From Physcousia sp015060555 (lineage in GTDB: Bacteria > Bacteroidota > Bacteroidia > Bacteroidales > Bacteroidaceae), in NCBI GenBank assembly GCA_015060555.1, contig SUYG01000049.1, positions 62,001-126,000 on the forward strand: 64,000 bases of DNA, given 5' to 3'. The notes beneath the pieces were generated by a model. That model worked only from the letters and a program-made list of their open reading frames with translations. It was not told the DNA's origin and ran no database searches. Below, one piece after another: positions 1-7,511 of the stretch (position 1 is the first letter of the stretch; every line of letters begins with the position of its first letter). The translations under genes were made by a program, and so were the position numbers.

Positions 1-107
1 ATGCGCAATTTGGGATGTAGCGCCTTGATCATCTGCATGTTGGTGTTGTTTACACCATAGAAGATGACTGGGTCTGCTTCTTCTAAAATAAAGTGTTTCT
101 CTGTCAT
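1..107 (-). CDS. PhoH-like ATPase, N-terminal fragment (runs off window)
   Basis: Only the first 35 codons are visible, read leftwards from the ATG at 105-107. The peptide begins MTEKHFILEEADPVIF and continues YGVNNTNMQMIKALHPKLR. This matches, from memory, the N-terminal substrate-side domain that precedes the PhoH P-loop ATPase domain in Bacteroidales PhoH-family proteins. The ATPase motifs lie outside the window. The gene is divergent from the DUF5715 gene, and a TAnnTTTG box lies 20 bp upstream of its start. The family is a cytoplasmic RNA-linked ATPase of uncertain role. Confidence 0.75.
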   Translation of the reverse strand, partial: MTEKHFILEEADPVIFYGVNNTNMQMIKALHPKLR

Positions 108-126
108 TGTTTATCATTTTCGGGTG

Positions 127-134
127 CAAAAATA
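127..134 (-). promoter_or_regulatory. Promoter -7 box of the PhoH-like gene
   Basis: The minus strand reads TATTTTTG, matching TAnnTTTG, 20 bp upstream of the start at 107. Confidence 0.55.
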
Positions 135-177
135 ATGAAATCCTATGAAATGTAGGTGATATTCGAAGGAAATGTTA

Positions 178-185
178 TATCTTTG
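178..185 (+). promoter_or_regulatory. Promoter -7 box of the DUF5715 gene
   Basis: TATCTTTG lies 22 bp before the ATG at 207. No clear TTTG is seen 19-20 bp upstream. Confidence 0.6.
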
Positions 186-206
186 CAACGCTTTTTGAGA
201 TAAGAC

Positions 207-1046
207 ATGCAGAAAATACTGAAAAAAGGAGCTTTTATTAAGATTGTTGTTGCCATTGTGGCAATTCTCTTTGTCATCCGTCTTTGCATTCCACAGGTGA
301 ATGAGTCCATCACCTCTGCAGCACCTGCCGATTCGCTGGCGGCTATACCCCTCGTTGCTGTCTCAGATACGTCGTCACAGTACGGCGACAGTGCCTGTGT
401 GGCAATCGTGGCTGCGAGGAACTCGGGCCTGCTGACACTGAAAGAGCTGCTGCCACGTCTGGACTTCAGTGTGCGTCATCGCATTTACAGCGTGCCATCC
501 TACAGAACTTGTTTCCCCGATGTGCAGGAGGTGCAGTTCCCCGTCGCCCTGGCAAATGGTGTCGCCACCGTGCAGAACCGGGCCGAGGCAGAGCAGCGCA
601 AGAAGGAGTTGCTCTACGTAGGTCTGAATCCTTACTATCAGATTGACCCCTCTATGAATCGTAGTATTCCTTATCTGGTGCCTAAAGCCAGTCATCTGCT
701 GCAGCATATCGGACGCCGCTTCTTGGATTCTTTGGCTGTGAAAGGCATACCCCTTCACAAGATGATTGTCACCAGCGTCCTACGCACCGAGGAAGATGTG
801 TACCATCTGCGTCGCATCAATGGCAATGCCTCAGAGCAGAGCTGCCATCGCTTTGGCACGACCTTTGATATTTCATACAATCGCTACCATACCGTCAGTC
901 CTCCCGATGAAGCCGCGCGACGTGCCGTACGTAGCGATTCTTTGAAGTTTATTCTCTCTGAGGTGTTGCGAGATGTGCGTGCTGAGGGTCTCTGCTATGT
1001 AAAATACGAGGTGAAGCAGGGCTGTTTCCACATAACGGTGAGATAG
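207..1046 (+). CDS. DUF5715 / M15-like (VanY-type) peptidase fold protein
   Basis: A 279-residue protein with one hydrophobic segment at residues 11-28, so membrane-anchored or exported. Residues 212-221 read SCHRFGTTFD, which fits the SxHxxGxxxD zinc motif of M15 D,D-carboxypeptidases (H214, D221). R193 in the VTSVLRT stretch corresponds to the substrate-binding arginine region, and H275 near the C-terminus could be the third zinc ligand. The usual ExxH catalytic glutamate is not in place: the residue three before H275 is G272, and the nearest glutamate is E268. The family is known in Bacteroidota as DUF5715. A cell-wall peptide hydrolase or peptidoglycan-binding role is inference. It is monocistronic, with a strong terminator 25 bp after the stop. 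Confidence 0.8.
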   Translation: MQKILKKGAFIKIVVAIVAILFVIRLCIPQVNESITSAAPADSLAAIPLVAVSDTSSQYGDSACVAIVAARNSGLLTLKELLPRLDFSVRHRIYSVPSYRTCFPDVQEVQFPVALANGVATVQNRAEAEQRKKELLYVGLNPYYQIDPSMNRSIPYLVPKASHLLQHIGRRFLDSLAVKGIPLHKMIVTSVLRTEEDVYHLRRINGNASEQSCHRFGTTFDISYNRYHTVSPPDEAARRAVRSDSLKFILSEVLRDVRAEGLCYVKYEVKQGCFHITVR

Positions 1047-1070
1047 TTTTTTTGGTTAATAAGTTTTAAA

Positions 1071-1107
1071 AACCGCGAGAGGGCATAAACCCTTTCGCGG
1101 TTGTTTT
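1071..1107 (+). terminator. Rho-independent terminator after DUF5715 gene
   Basis: 13-bp arms AACCGCGAGAGGG and CCCTTTCGCGGTT (one mismatch) around a 6-base loop, followed by GTTTT. Its right arm abuts the promoter of the next gene. Confidence 0.85.
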
Positions 1108-1111
1108 GTCG

Positions 1112-1119
1112 TAGGTTTG
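1112..1119 (+). promoter_or_regulatory. Promoter -7 box of the Spy-like gene
   Basis: TAGGTTTG, 44 bp before the ATG at 1164, directly after the upstream terminator. Confidence 0.5.
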
Positions 1120-1163
1120 TATTCCGGAAGAAAAACAATGTCAACCAAATTAATTTTACAACA

Positions 1164-1721
1164 ATGAAGAAGGTTATTTTTATTCTTTCCATGGCTGCCA
1201 TGCTCTTCGGCAGCGTCAACAACACAAACGCACAAGATAATCGTGGTCGCGAAGGCCGTCGTGCCGAGATGCAAGCTCGCGCCACCGAACGTCTGATCAA
1301 GGACTTGAAGCTTAGCGATGAGCAGAAGGCCAAATTCGAGCCTATCTATCAGAACTACCTGAAAGAATTGTCAGCCCTGCGCACAGAGCGCCAGCAGGCC
1401 GACGAGAATGATTCTAAGAAGGAAGAACTGACGGATGCAGTAGCCACGAGCCGTCTGCAAGCCATCTTCGACCGTCAGGCAGAGCAGATTCAGCAGTCAC
1501 AGCAGCGTCTGGACATCCAGAAGAAGTACTGCGCAGAGCTCTCCGGCATCCTTACACCTCAGCAGCTCCTGCGTGTCTTCCGTCCGCAGCAGAACCCCAA
1601 CCAGCGTCAGCAAGGCCGCGGCGGTCAGGGTCGTGGTGGTGACTTCGGCGGTGGCCGTGGTCCTCGTGGCGGCTTCGGCGGTCAGGGAGGTTTTGGCGGA
1701 GGCCCGCAAGGCGACCTCTAA
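1164..1721 (+). CDS. Spy/CpxP-like periplasmic protein with Gly/Arg-rich tail
   Basis: A 185-residue exported protein. The start at 1164 gives a proper signal peptide (MKKVIFILSMAAMLFGSV, cleavage near NAQ). A TTG-initiated extension to 1101 would spoil it. Residues about 35-135 are charged and helical (ERLIKDLKLSDEQKAKFEPI, then QQRLDIQKKYCAELSGILTP), like Spy/CpxP and related Bacteroidota DUF4890-type proteins, where LTxxQ repeats mark the family. The last ~45 residues are almost only G, R, Q, F and P (GGDFGGGRG, GGFGGQGGFGGG). A chaperone or envelope-stress role is inference from the family. Neighbours on both sides have their own promoters and terminators. Confidence 0.75.
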   Translation: MKKVIFILSMAAMLFGSVNNTNAQDNRGREGRRAEMQARATERLIKDLKLSDEQKAKFEPIYQNYLKELSALRTERQQADENDSKKEELTDAVATSRLQAIFDRQAEQIQQSQQRLDIQKKYCAELSGILTPQQLLRVFRPQQNPNQRQQGRGGQGRGGDFGGGRGPRGGFGGQGGFGGGPQGDL

Positions 1722-1726
1722 TTCTG

Positions 1727-1793
1727 GATGCAGCACGCTGCATCGACTTACACAGCAGGCTGCATCGCCCGATGCAGCCTGCTGCATTTTTTT
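1727..1793 (+). terminator. Two consecutive hairpins, the second a strong terminator
   Basis: The first hairpin is GATGCAG-CACG-CTGCATC (1727-1744). The second has perfect 14-bp arms, CAGCAGGCTGCATC and its complement (1753-1784), and is followed by a seven-T run. Both share the GCTGCATC word. Confidence 0.85.
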
Positions 1794-1822
1794 CCTCATT
1801 TAAGAATAAAATGTGTTTTTAT

Positions 1823-1853
1823 TTTGCGGTTCGGACAAATTGCCTTACCTTTG
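1823..1853 (+). promoter_or_regulatory. Promoter of the OB-fold T9SS cargo gene
   Basis: TTTG (1823-1826), a 19-bp spacer and TACCTTTG (1846-1853): a full Bacteroidota consensus, 30 bp before the ATG at 1884. Confidence 0.85.
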
Positions 1854-1883
1854 TGCCGTATTCACTTTAAAACCTGTTTTTAT

Positions 1884-4322
1884 ATGAAAAAAATCTACTC
1901 TTTACTCATCGCCTTGCTCGCCTTAGTCGGTGTGGCACAGGCACAAACGGTAACCTTTGATGCTACCAAGGATGTTTATGGCACAGATCCGAAAAAGACG
2001 GGTGCCATGGAGATCTCCAAAGATGGTGTTACGATTGCTATTACGGGTGGCACCTTGGCAAATGGCACGGATTATCGTTTTTACAAGAATCAGACCCTAA
2101 CGGTTTCCTGCGAAAGCGAAATTGCTGAAATCGTATTCACTTGTACAGCCAATGGTACCGCGAAGTACGGACCTGGATGCTTTGAAGCGCAGGAAGGCTA
2201 TAGCTACGAAGGCAAGGTTGGAACTTGGACGGGTTCTTCCACGAGTGTTTCCTTCAAGGCTGCCACAGACCAGGTGCGTGCTACACAAATTGAGGTCACC
2301 ATCAAGAACACCGATCCTAACTATGTAGCTCCCCCGAAGATTACTCCTGAAACAGGCACCTATTATGAAGCTCAGACGGTGACCATCACTTGCATTACGG
2401 AGGGCGCTACCATTTATTACACGACAGACGATAGTTCTCCCGTTGCTGAGAAGGGCGGTCCTTCAGAAACGTCCATCCAGTATTCTGAGCCCTTCGTTGT
2501 GGAAAAGACGACGACCATCAAGGCTGTGGCCATCAAAGACGGTCCTTCGAGTGAAATGACAAAAAGCGAGATCACCATCGAACAGGCTGCCTCCAAGACG
2601 ATTGCAGAGATTCTTGCCGCCGGTCCCGCTAATGGCGTTCAGACCTCTGCCACTGTCGTAGCTGTATCCAGTGTCGGTGTGTTGTTGCAGGATGCAACAG
2701 GTTACATCTTCAAATACACTGGCGAAGCACCTGCCGTAGAAGTTGGTGATGTCGTTACGGTCATTGGCGAAACGAAAGAATATGGTGGCCGTCTCCAGTT
2801 TACGGAGAATGGTTCAATGGATAAGACCGGCACTGCAACCGTTAGCTATCCCACGGCTGTTGTCCTCAACGGTGCTTCTTTCGATGCCCTCGTTTCCAAC
2901 GTTCAGGTTCAGTATATTGAGGTTGATGCAACCGTTTCAAGTGTCGGTAACTACTACAACCTGTCGATTTCCGGTGCTACGAACACGGGTTCTCTCATCG
3001 CTGCATCGGATGTCCTCAGTCAGTTGAAGGTGAATGATGTCGTGAAGATTACCGGTTTCTTTGTCTATGTGACGGGTACGTCCAAGAAATATGGTTATAT
3101 CATCGCCACCAAGGTGGACCTTCCCGAGGTGGAATACACTGAGTTCAACAGCTTCAGCGCTGCCAAGGCGGCTGCCACCGCTACGGATGAGGCTGCTGCC
3201 GTGAATGCCCAACTGAACGTCTCAGAGGCGCTCGTGACCTTCGTGAACGGTCAGAAGGTCTATCTCTTCGATGGTCAGGATGGTATGCTCGTCTATGGCA
3301 CCAACAGCAAGAACCTGAAAGCTGGCGATAAGATTAGCGGCACCGTCAAGGGTAAGCTCTACAAACGCTACGGCAACATCCAAATCTCCAACCCGCTCTA
3401 CGATGTGGAGAAGGTCAGCTCCGACAATGAGGTAGTTGCTCAGGAAGTCAGTCCCGCAGCCTTCAATGCCAATGGTGCAACTTATGAGAATGAACTGATT
3501 ACCCTGAAAGGTCTTGTACCCGCCGCAGAGGCTTGGGAGAACGAAAACATCACTTTCAAGTACGAGGATGAGGAAGAGGAGGCGATGTACTCCTTCGTCG
3601 TTCGCGACGACTTTGGCGTTGCTTCCACGATGGCCTTCGATAAGACCAAGGCTTACACGGTGACAGGTTTCGTAGCCCTCTACACGAACAAGGAGGGTGT
3701 TACAACCGTTCAGATTTATCCCCGAAGCACGGCCGACCTTGACAATGGTGAAGTACAACCCACCTATGAGTTCGTCGGCAACGGCACTTTGGAGAATCCC
3801 TACACTGTTGCTGACATCCAGCATAAGGAGGCTACCGACACGAAGACCGCTCTTGAGGAAAACGTGTGGGTGAAGGCATTCATCGTGGGTTACATCCAGG
3901 GCAGCTCGCTCTCAGCCAGCACAGCTGTCTTCAGCGCTGAAGCTCCTGAAGGAAAGTCCGTTCTTGCTTCCAATGTCATCGTCGCCGATGCTGATAATGC
4001 CAATAACATTGCTCAGATTATCCCTGTGGCTCTCCCGACTGGCGGCGCCCGCACAGACCTGAACCTTCTTGATAACCCCGGCAAACTGGGTACACAGGTG
4101 TGGTTGAAGGGTGATATCTACAAATACATGGGTGTTCCCGGCTTGAAGGATGTGAAGGTCTATAGCCTTGATGGCCGTACAATCGTAGATGCCATCAACG
4201 ACATCGCCGCTGAAAACGCTGTCGCAAACAAGAGCATCTACACCATCGCCGGTCAGCGCGTGCAGAACCTCAACAAGCGTGGCCTGTACATCGTCAACGG
4301 CAAGAAGGTCGTGGTGAAATAA
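1884..4322 (+). CDS. T9SS-exported multidomain protein with chitobiase-like and OB-fold domains
   Basis: An 812-residue secreted protein. Signal peptide MKKIYSLLIALLALVGVAQA; the upstream in-frame ATG at 1728 lies inside the previous terminator and is rejected. A first beta domain spans ~20-145. Residues ~150-234 look like a chitobiase/FN3-like domain (ITEGATIYYTTDDSSP). Residues ~236-415 and ~418-625 are OB-fold-like modules (VVAVSSVGVLLQDATGYIF, VGDVVTVIGETKEYGGRLQF). Residues ~632-765 are a DUF6359-like module (GNGTLENPYTVADI). The tail ~775-812 (IYTIAGQRV, then GLYIVNGKKVVVK) is a type A T9SS sorting signal. No catalytic motif was found. OB modules of this type accompany secreted nucleases, and three follow immediately, so binding nucleic acid at the surface is a reasonable inference. 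Confidence 0.8.
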   Translation: MKKIYSLLIALLALVGVAQAQTVTFDATKDVYGTDPKKTGAMEISKDGVTIAITGGTLANGTDYRFYKNQTLTVSCESEIAEIVFTCTANGTAKYGPGCFEAQEGYSYEGKVGTWTGSSTSVSFKAATDQVRATQIEVTIKNTDPNYVAPPKITPETGTYYEAQTVTITCITEGATIYYTTDDSSPVAEKGGPSETSIQYSEPFVVEKTTTIKAVAIKDGPSSEMTKSEITIEQAASKTIAEILAAGPANGVQTSATVVAVSSVGVLLQDATGYIFKYTGEAPAVEVGDVVTVIGETKEYGGRLQFTENGSMDKTGTATVSYPTAVVLNGASFDALVSNVQVQYIEVDATVSSVGNYYNLSISGATNTGSLIAASDVLSQLKVNDVVKITGFFVYVTGTSKKYGYIIATKVDLPEVEYTEFNSFSAAKAAATATDEAAAVNAQLNVSEALVTFVNGQKVYLFDGQDGMLVYGTNSKNLKAGDKISGTVKGKLYKRYGNIQISNPLYDVEKVSSDNEVVAQEVSPAAFNANGATYENELITLKGLVPAAEAWENENITFKYEDEEEEAMYSFVVRDDFGVASTMAFDKTKAYTVTGFVALYTNKEGVTTVQIYPRSTADLDNGEVQPTYEFVGNGTLENPYTVADIQHKEATDTKTALEENVWVKAFIVGYIQGSSLSASTAVFSAEAPEGKSVLASNVIVADADNANNIAQIIPVALPTGGARTDLNLLDNPGKLGTQVWLKGDIYKYMGVPGLKDVKVYSLDGRTIVDAINDIAAENAVANKSIYTIAGQRVQNLNKRGLYIVNGKKVVVK

Positions 4323-4387
4323 ATAGTAGGATGATTAGAGAATAAGAGAATCAGGAAATAAGCAGTTCAGATTCTCTATCTTCAGAA

Positions 4388-4422
4388 AAAGAGCCAAGGT
4401 TTTGCCGCCTTGGCTCTTTTCT
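4388..4422 (+). terminator. Terminator between OB-fold gene and nuclease cluster
   Basis: AGAGCCAAGG and CCTTGGCTCT arms (4390-4399, 4408-4417), followed by TTTTCTTG. Confidence 0.85.
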
Positions 4423-4433
4423 TGTCGATATTT

Positions 4434-4464
4434 TTTGCCGTTCACGCTTTTTCACCTATCTTTG
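4434..4464 (+). promoter_or_regulatory. Promoter of the endonuclease I cluster
   Basis: TTTG (4434-4437), 19 bp, TATCTTTG (4457-4464), with the ATG 23 bp further on at 4488. It probably drives all three nuclease genes and perhaps truA onward, since no terminator is seen before 13538. Confidence 0.85.
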
Positions 4465-4487
4465 CCCCAAATTACCTTATTAGCAGG

Positions 4488-5969
4488 ATGAGATATACTC
4501 GTTTTTGTTCAACGCTTATTCTTTTATTCGCTTGTGTAGCAATGACTTCACAGGCTGAGAATCTAGCCACCTATTATGCTGGAGCAAACAATAAAAAGGG
4601 GGCTGATTTGAAGACTGCTCTCTATGGTATCATACACAACCATACCAACATCGGGTATGACGGTCTTCTTTCTGCTTACCACGAAACAGACAAGCGTGCC
4701 GATGGTTACCTTCGTGACTGGTATTCCAATGCCACGAATTATGTCATCGGCGGTCCCAAAGAGAATCATTCATATAGCGGCGAGGGTGACGGCTACAATC
4801 GCGAACACCTTGTGCCGCAGAGCTGGTTCGGAAGTGGCGAGATGAAGAGTGACCTGGTGCAGGTGGTGCCCTCTGATGGTTATGTCAACAATCGTCGCGG
4901 AAATTACCCGCTTGGCGAGAATAATGGCGGCACATGGATGTCGGCCAACGGATATAGCAAGCTCGGAGCATGTACAGTCAGCGGCTATAGCGGGCAGTGC
5001 TTTGAGCCCAATGACGAGGTGAAAGGAGATATTGCACGTGTCTATTTCTATGTCCTTGCCTGCTACGAGAATCTGCATCCGAATTGGAATGGTGGCAGTG
5101 CTTCACAGGTCTTCGACGGCAAGAAATACCCTGGCCTGAAGGACTGGGCTTTGAAGATGTTCCTACGGTGGGCGAAGCAAGATCCAGTGGATGATGTCGA
5201 GCGTGCCCGTAATGAGGCTGTTTACAAATGGCAGAAGAACCGTAATCCATTCATTGATTATCCTTCGCTCTGTGAGTACGTGTGGGGCGACAGCGTCTCA
5301 TACTGTTTCGATGTCTCATTGCCTCATGGACAGGGCGAAGTAGTCATTCCTGACGACCCCGATCCTGACGACCCCAATCCTGATAACCCTGATAACCCTG
5401 ATCCTGACGACCCTGTAACCCCAGATAATCCCGGTGCTCATTCAGGTAGTATCGTATTCAGTCAGTGCACATGGACCTCAGAGAAGCACCCCACTTATGG
5501 TAATGGCTACACTGCAACAGCTAATGGCTTGAAGATAAGTTATTACACCAATACTTCGCAGAATGGCGTCATTAAGACAGATGCCGAGGTGCGCCTTTAC
5601 AAGGGCGCAGTGCTACTCATCGAGGGCGCAGAAGTGACGGGTGTCGTCTTCCATGCTTATGACAGTAAACTTGCTAATATGAGTATTGATGGCAAGAGCT
5701 ATGCATGGCAAGATAAAGCAACAATGACATGGACGGGTAGTATGAATCCCTTCTTGGTGATGGCGCAAGACGGACAAAGCCGCATAGCAAGCATGGACGT
5801 TACCATCGCAGAACCGCTTATCACAGGGGTTGAAGACTTGTGCAGGCCTTCAGTTTTGCGCCTCGTTTTTGATGAGCAAGGTAGATATGTCGGGCATTCT
5901 GTGCCTGCACGTCGTGGCATATATCTGATTCGTGAAGGGGAGAGAACAATAAAAAGTCTTGTGAAATGA
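4488..5969 (+). CDS. Secreted endonuclease I family protein, copy 1
   Basis: A 493-residue secreted nuclease (EndA/Vvn-like, PF04231 type). Signal peptide ~1-23. The catalytic region has NREHLVPQSWF with the E106-H107 pair, then VNNRRGNYPLG supplying the conserved Asn, and VKGDIARVYFYV further on; these are the metal-binding and general-base motifs of the family. Residues ~289-318 are an Asp/Pro/Asn linker encoded by short tandem DNA repeats, followed by a beta-rich domain (~320-450) and a type A T9SS tail (QGRYVGHSVPARRGIYLI). The start at 4488 fits the promoter; an in-frame start at 4410 lies in the upstream terminator. It overlaps the next gene by 4 bp (ATGA). Predicted to cleave extracellular DNA and possibly RNA. 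Confidence 0.9.
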   Translation: MRYTRFCSTLILLFACVAMTSQAENLATYYAGANNKKGADLKTALYGIIHNHTNIGYDGLLSAYHETDKRADGYLRDWYSNATNYVIGGPKENHSYSGEGDGYNREHLVPQSWFGSGEMKSDLVQVVPSDGYVNNRRGNYPLGENNGGTWMSANGYSKLGACTVSGYSGQCFEPNDEVKGDIARVYFYVLACYENLHPNWNGGSASQVFDGKKYPGLKDWALKMFLRWAKQDPVDDVERARNEAVYKWQKNRNPFIDYPSLCEYVWGDSVSYCFDVSLPHGQGEVVIPDDPDPDDPNPDNPDNPDPDDPVTPDNPGAHSGSIVFSQCTWTSEKHPTYGNGYTATANGLKISYYTNTSQNGVIKTDAEVRLYKGAVLLIEGAEVTGVVFHAYDSKLANMSIDGKSYAWQDKATMTWTGSMNPFLVMAQDGQSRIASMDVTIAEPLITGVEDLCRPSVLRLVFDEQGRYVGHSVPARRGIYLIREGERTIKSLVK

Positions 5970-7501
5970 AATTGCGAACGGTTATACTAGCGTGTTTCTG
6001 TGCTCTTTCCTGCAATACTCTGTCAGCACAGGGCGTTGATTTGAAGGTGTACTATGCTAAGGCAATTGGCGAGAAGAAAGAAAATCTAAAGTCCGCGCTG
6101 CATAGTATTATCGCTAAGGCGGATGTCCTTGATTATGGCAAGGGGTCTGCAGATAAGACTTGGGCAGGCTTTTACAAGACTGACCGCATCATAGGAACCA
6201 ACGAGGTTCGTGACCGCTACAGTAACGACCATCGTTATTTTGACGTTTCCAATCCGTATGCGGCCGTTAGTGGCATGAATATTGAGCATTCGTTAGCGAA
6301 CAGCTGGTGGGGCGGGTCAAAGAACCAAGCTTATAAGGATATACATCACCTTATGCCATGTCAGACCACCATTAACAGTTCTAAGGGAAACTATGGCATG
6401 GGCAAGGTTACAACCGCCAAAACCGATAACGGATGCACGAAGGTCGGTACTGGTCCTGGTGCAGGGGGCAACAGTATCCAGCTGTGGGAACCCGCAGATA
6501 AGTGGAAGGGCGATTTCGCACGCGTATATTTCTATATGGTGACATGTTACAGCGACCTCACATGGAAGTCTGAAGCGCTAAAGTCACTCACCAACACAGA
6601 CTGGCCAACCTTGCAACCATGGGCTTATGAGCTCTATCTGCAATGGGATAAGGATGACCCTATCGACGATATCGAGCGTGCTCGTAATGAAGCTGTTTAT
6701 AGCTTCCAGAACAACCGCAACCCATTCATAGACATACCGGGTTTGGCAGAATACATCTGGGGTAGTAAGACCGAAGTCCCATTTTCCCTTGATGGACAAA
6801 TCCCTGATCCGCCTGTTCCCCCTACGCCTGAGCCTGGTGATAGCGTCATCTTGGTCAACCAAAATTTCAAAGGTGCTGGAGCCGGTGACTTCCGCATTGT
6901 CAATGCAGACGGCACACAATCGCAGGTTTGGGCCTATGATTCACGCTATGGAATGGTCGGTAATGCTTTCAACTATGGTAAGTCTGGTGATGCATGGCTC
7001 ATAACGCCTGCTTTGGATTTGACTTCGATGCAAGGTGCAAAGATGCTGTTCAGTCATGCCGTAGGTTACAATGCAGGTGCCGACCCGCACTCTATGTTTG
7101 AAGTCCTCATCTCAATGGATTATCTGCAGATACCCAATGATGCCACTTGGACGACATTAGATGTGCAGTGGCCTTCGGCGTATCTCTCTGAAAAGAATAA
7201 GTTCACAGAATTTGTTTCATCGGGCATCATAGACCTTGATGACTATGCCGGTCAGGTCGTGAATATCGCCTTCCGTTACACTTCAGATGCCGACCACTGC
7301 TGGGCTTGGGAACTGAGCGATTGTGTCATCAAGGCAAAGCCCTTGCCTACGGGAATTGACCAGAACTACATGTCCCCCATAGCAGGCGAGGATGCTGTCT
7401 TCGATATCAATGGCCGCTATATTGGCGTCGCTGTACCCGCGCAGCGTGGCATATATATTGTCCGTAAGGGCGGCTATACCTATAAACGTTTTGTGAAATA
7501 G
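5966..7501 (+). CDS. Secreted endonuclease I family protein, copy 2
   Basis: A 511-residue paralogue of copy 1. Signal peptide ~1-22 (ALSCNTLSAQG). Motifs: NIEHSLANSWWGG with E107-H108, YKDIHHLMP, then INSSKGNYGMG with N137; WKGDFARVYFYM is also kept. Residues ~294-460 are a different accessory module from copy 1: a choice-of-anchor-J/MAM-like jellyroll (VLVNQNF-like start, AWLITPALDLTS, CWAWELSDCVIK). The tail INGRYIGVAVPAQRGIYIVR is a type A T9SS signal. The active-site residues look intact. The start overlaps the stop of copy 1 and the stop is 10 bp before copy 3, so the three are co-transcribed. Confidence 0.9.
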   Translation: MKLRTVILACFCALSCNTLSAQGVDLKVYYAKAIGEKKENLKSALHSIIAKADVLDYGKGSADKTWAGFYKTDRIIGTNEVRDRYSNDHRYFDVSNPYAAVSGMNIEHSLANSWWGGSKNQAYKDIHHLMPCQTTINSSKGNYGMGKVTTAKTDNGCTKVGTGPGAGGNSIQLWEPADKWKGDFARVYFYMVTCYSDLTWKSEALKSLTNTDWPTLQPWAYELYLQWDKDDPIDDIERARNEAVYSFQNNRNPFIDIPGLAEYIWGSKTEVPFSLDGQIPDPPVPPTPEPGDSVILVNQNFKGAGAGDFRIVNADGTQSQVWAYDSRYGMVGNAFNYGKSGDAWLITPALDLTSMQGAKMLFSHAVGYNAGADPHSMFEVLISMDYLQIPNDATWTTLDVQWPSAYLSEKNKFTEFVSSGIIDLDDYAGQVVNIAFRYTSDADHCWAWELSDCVIKAKPLPTGIDQNYMSPIAGEDAVFDINGRYIGVAVPAQRGIYIVRKGGYTYKRFVK

Positions 7502-7511
7502 TTTTTCGCGC

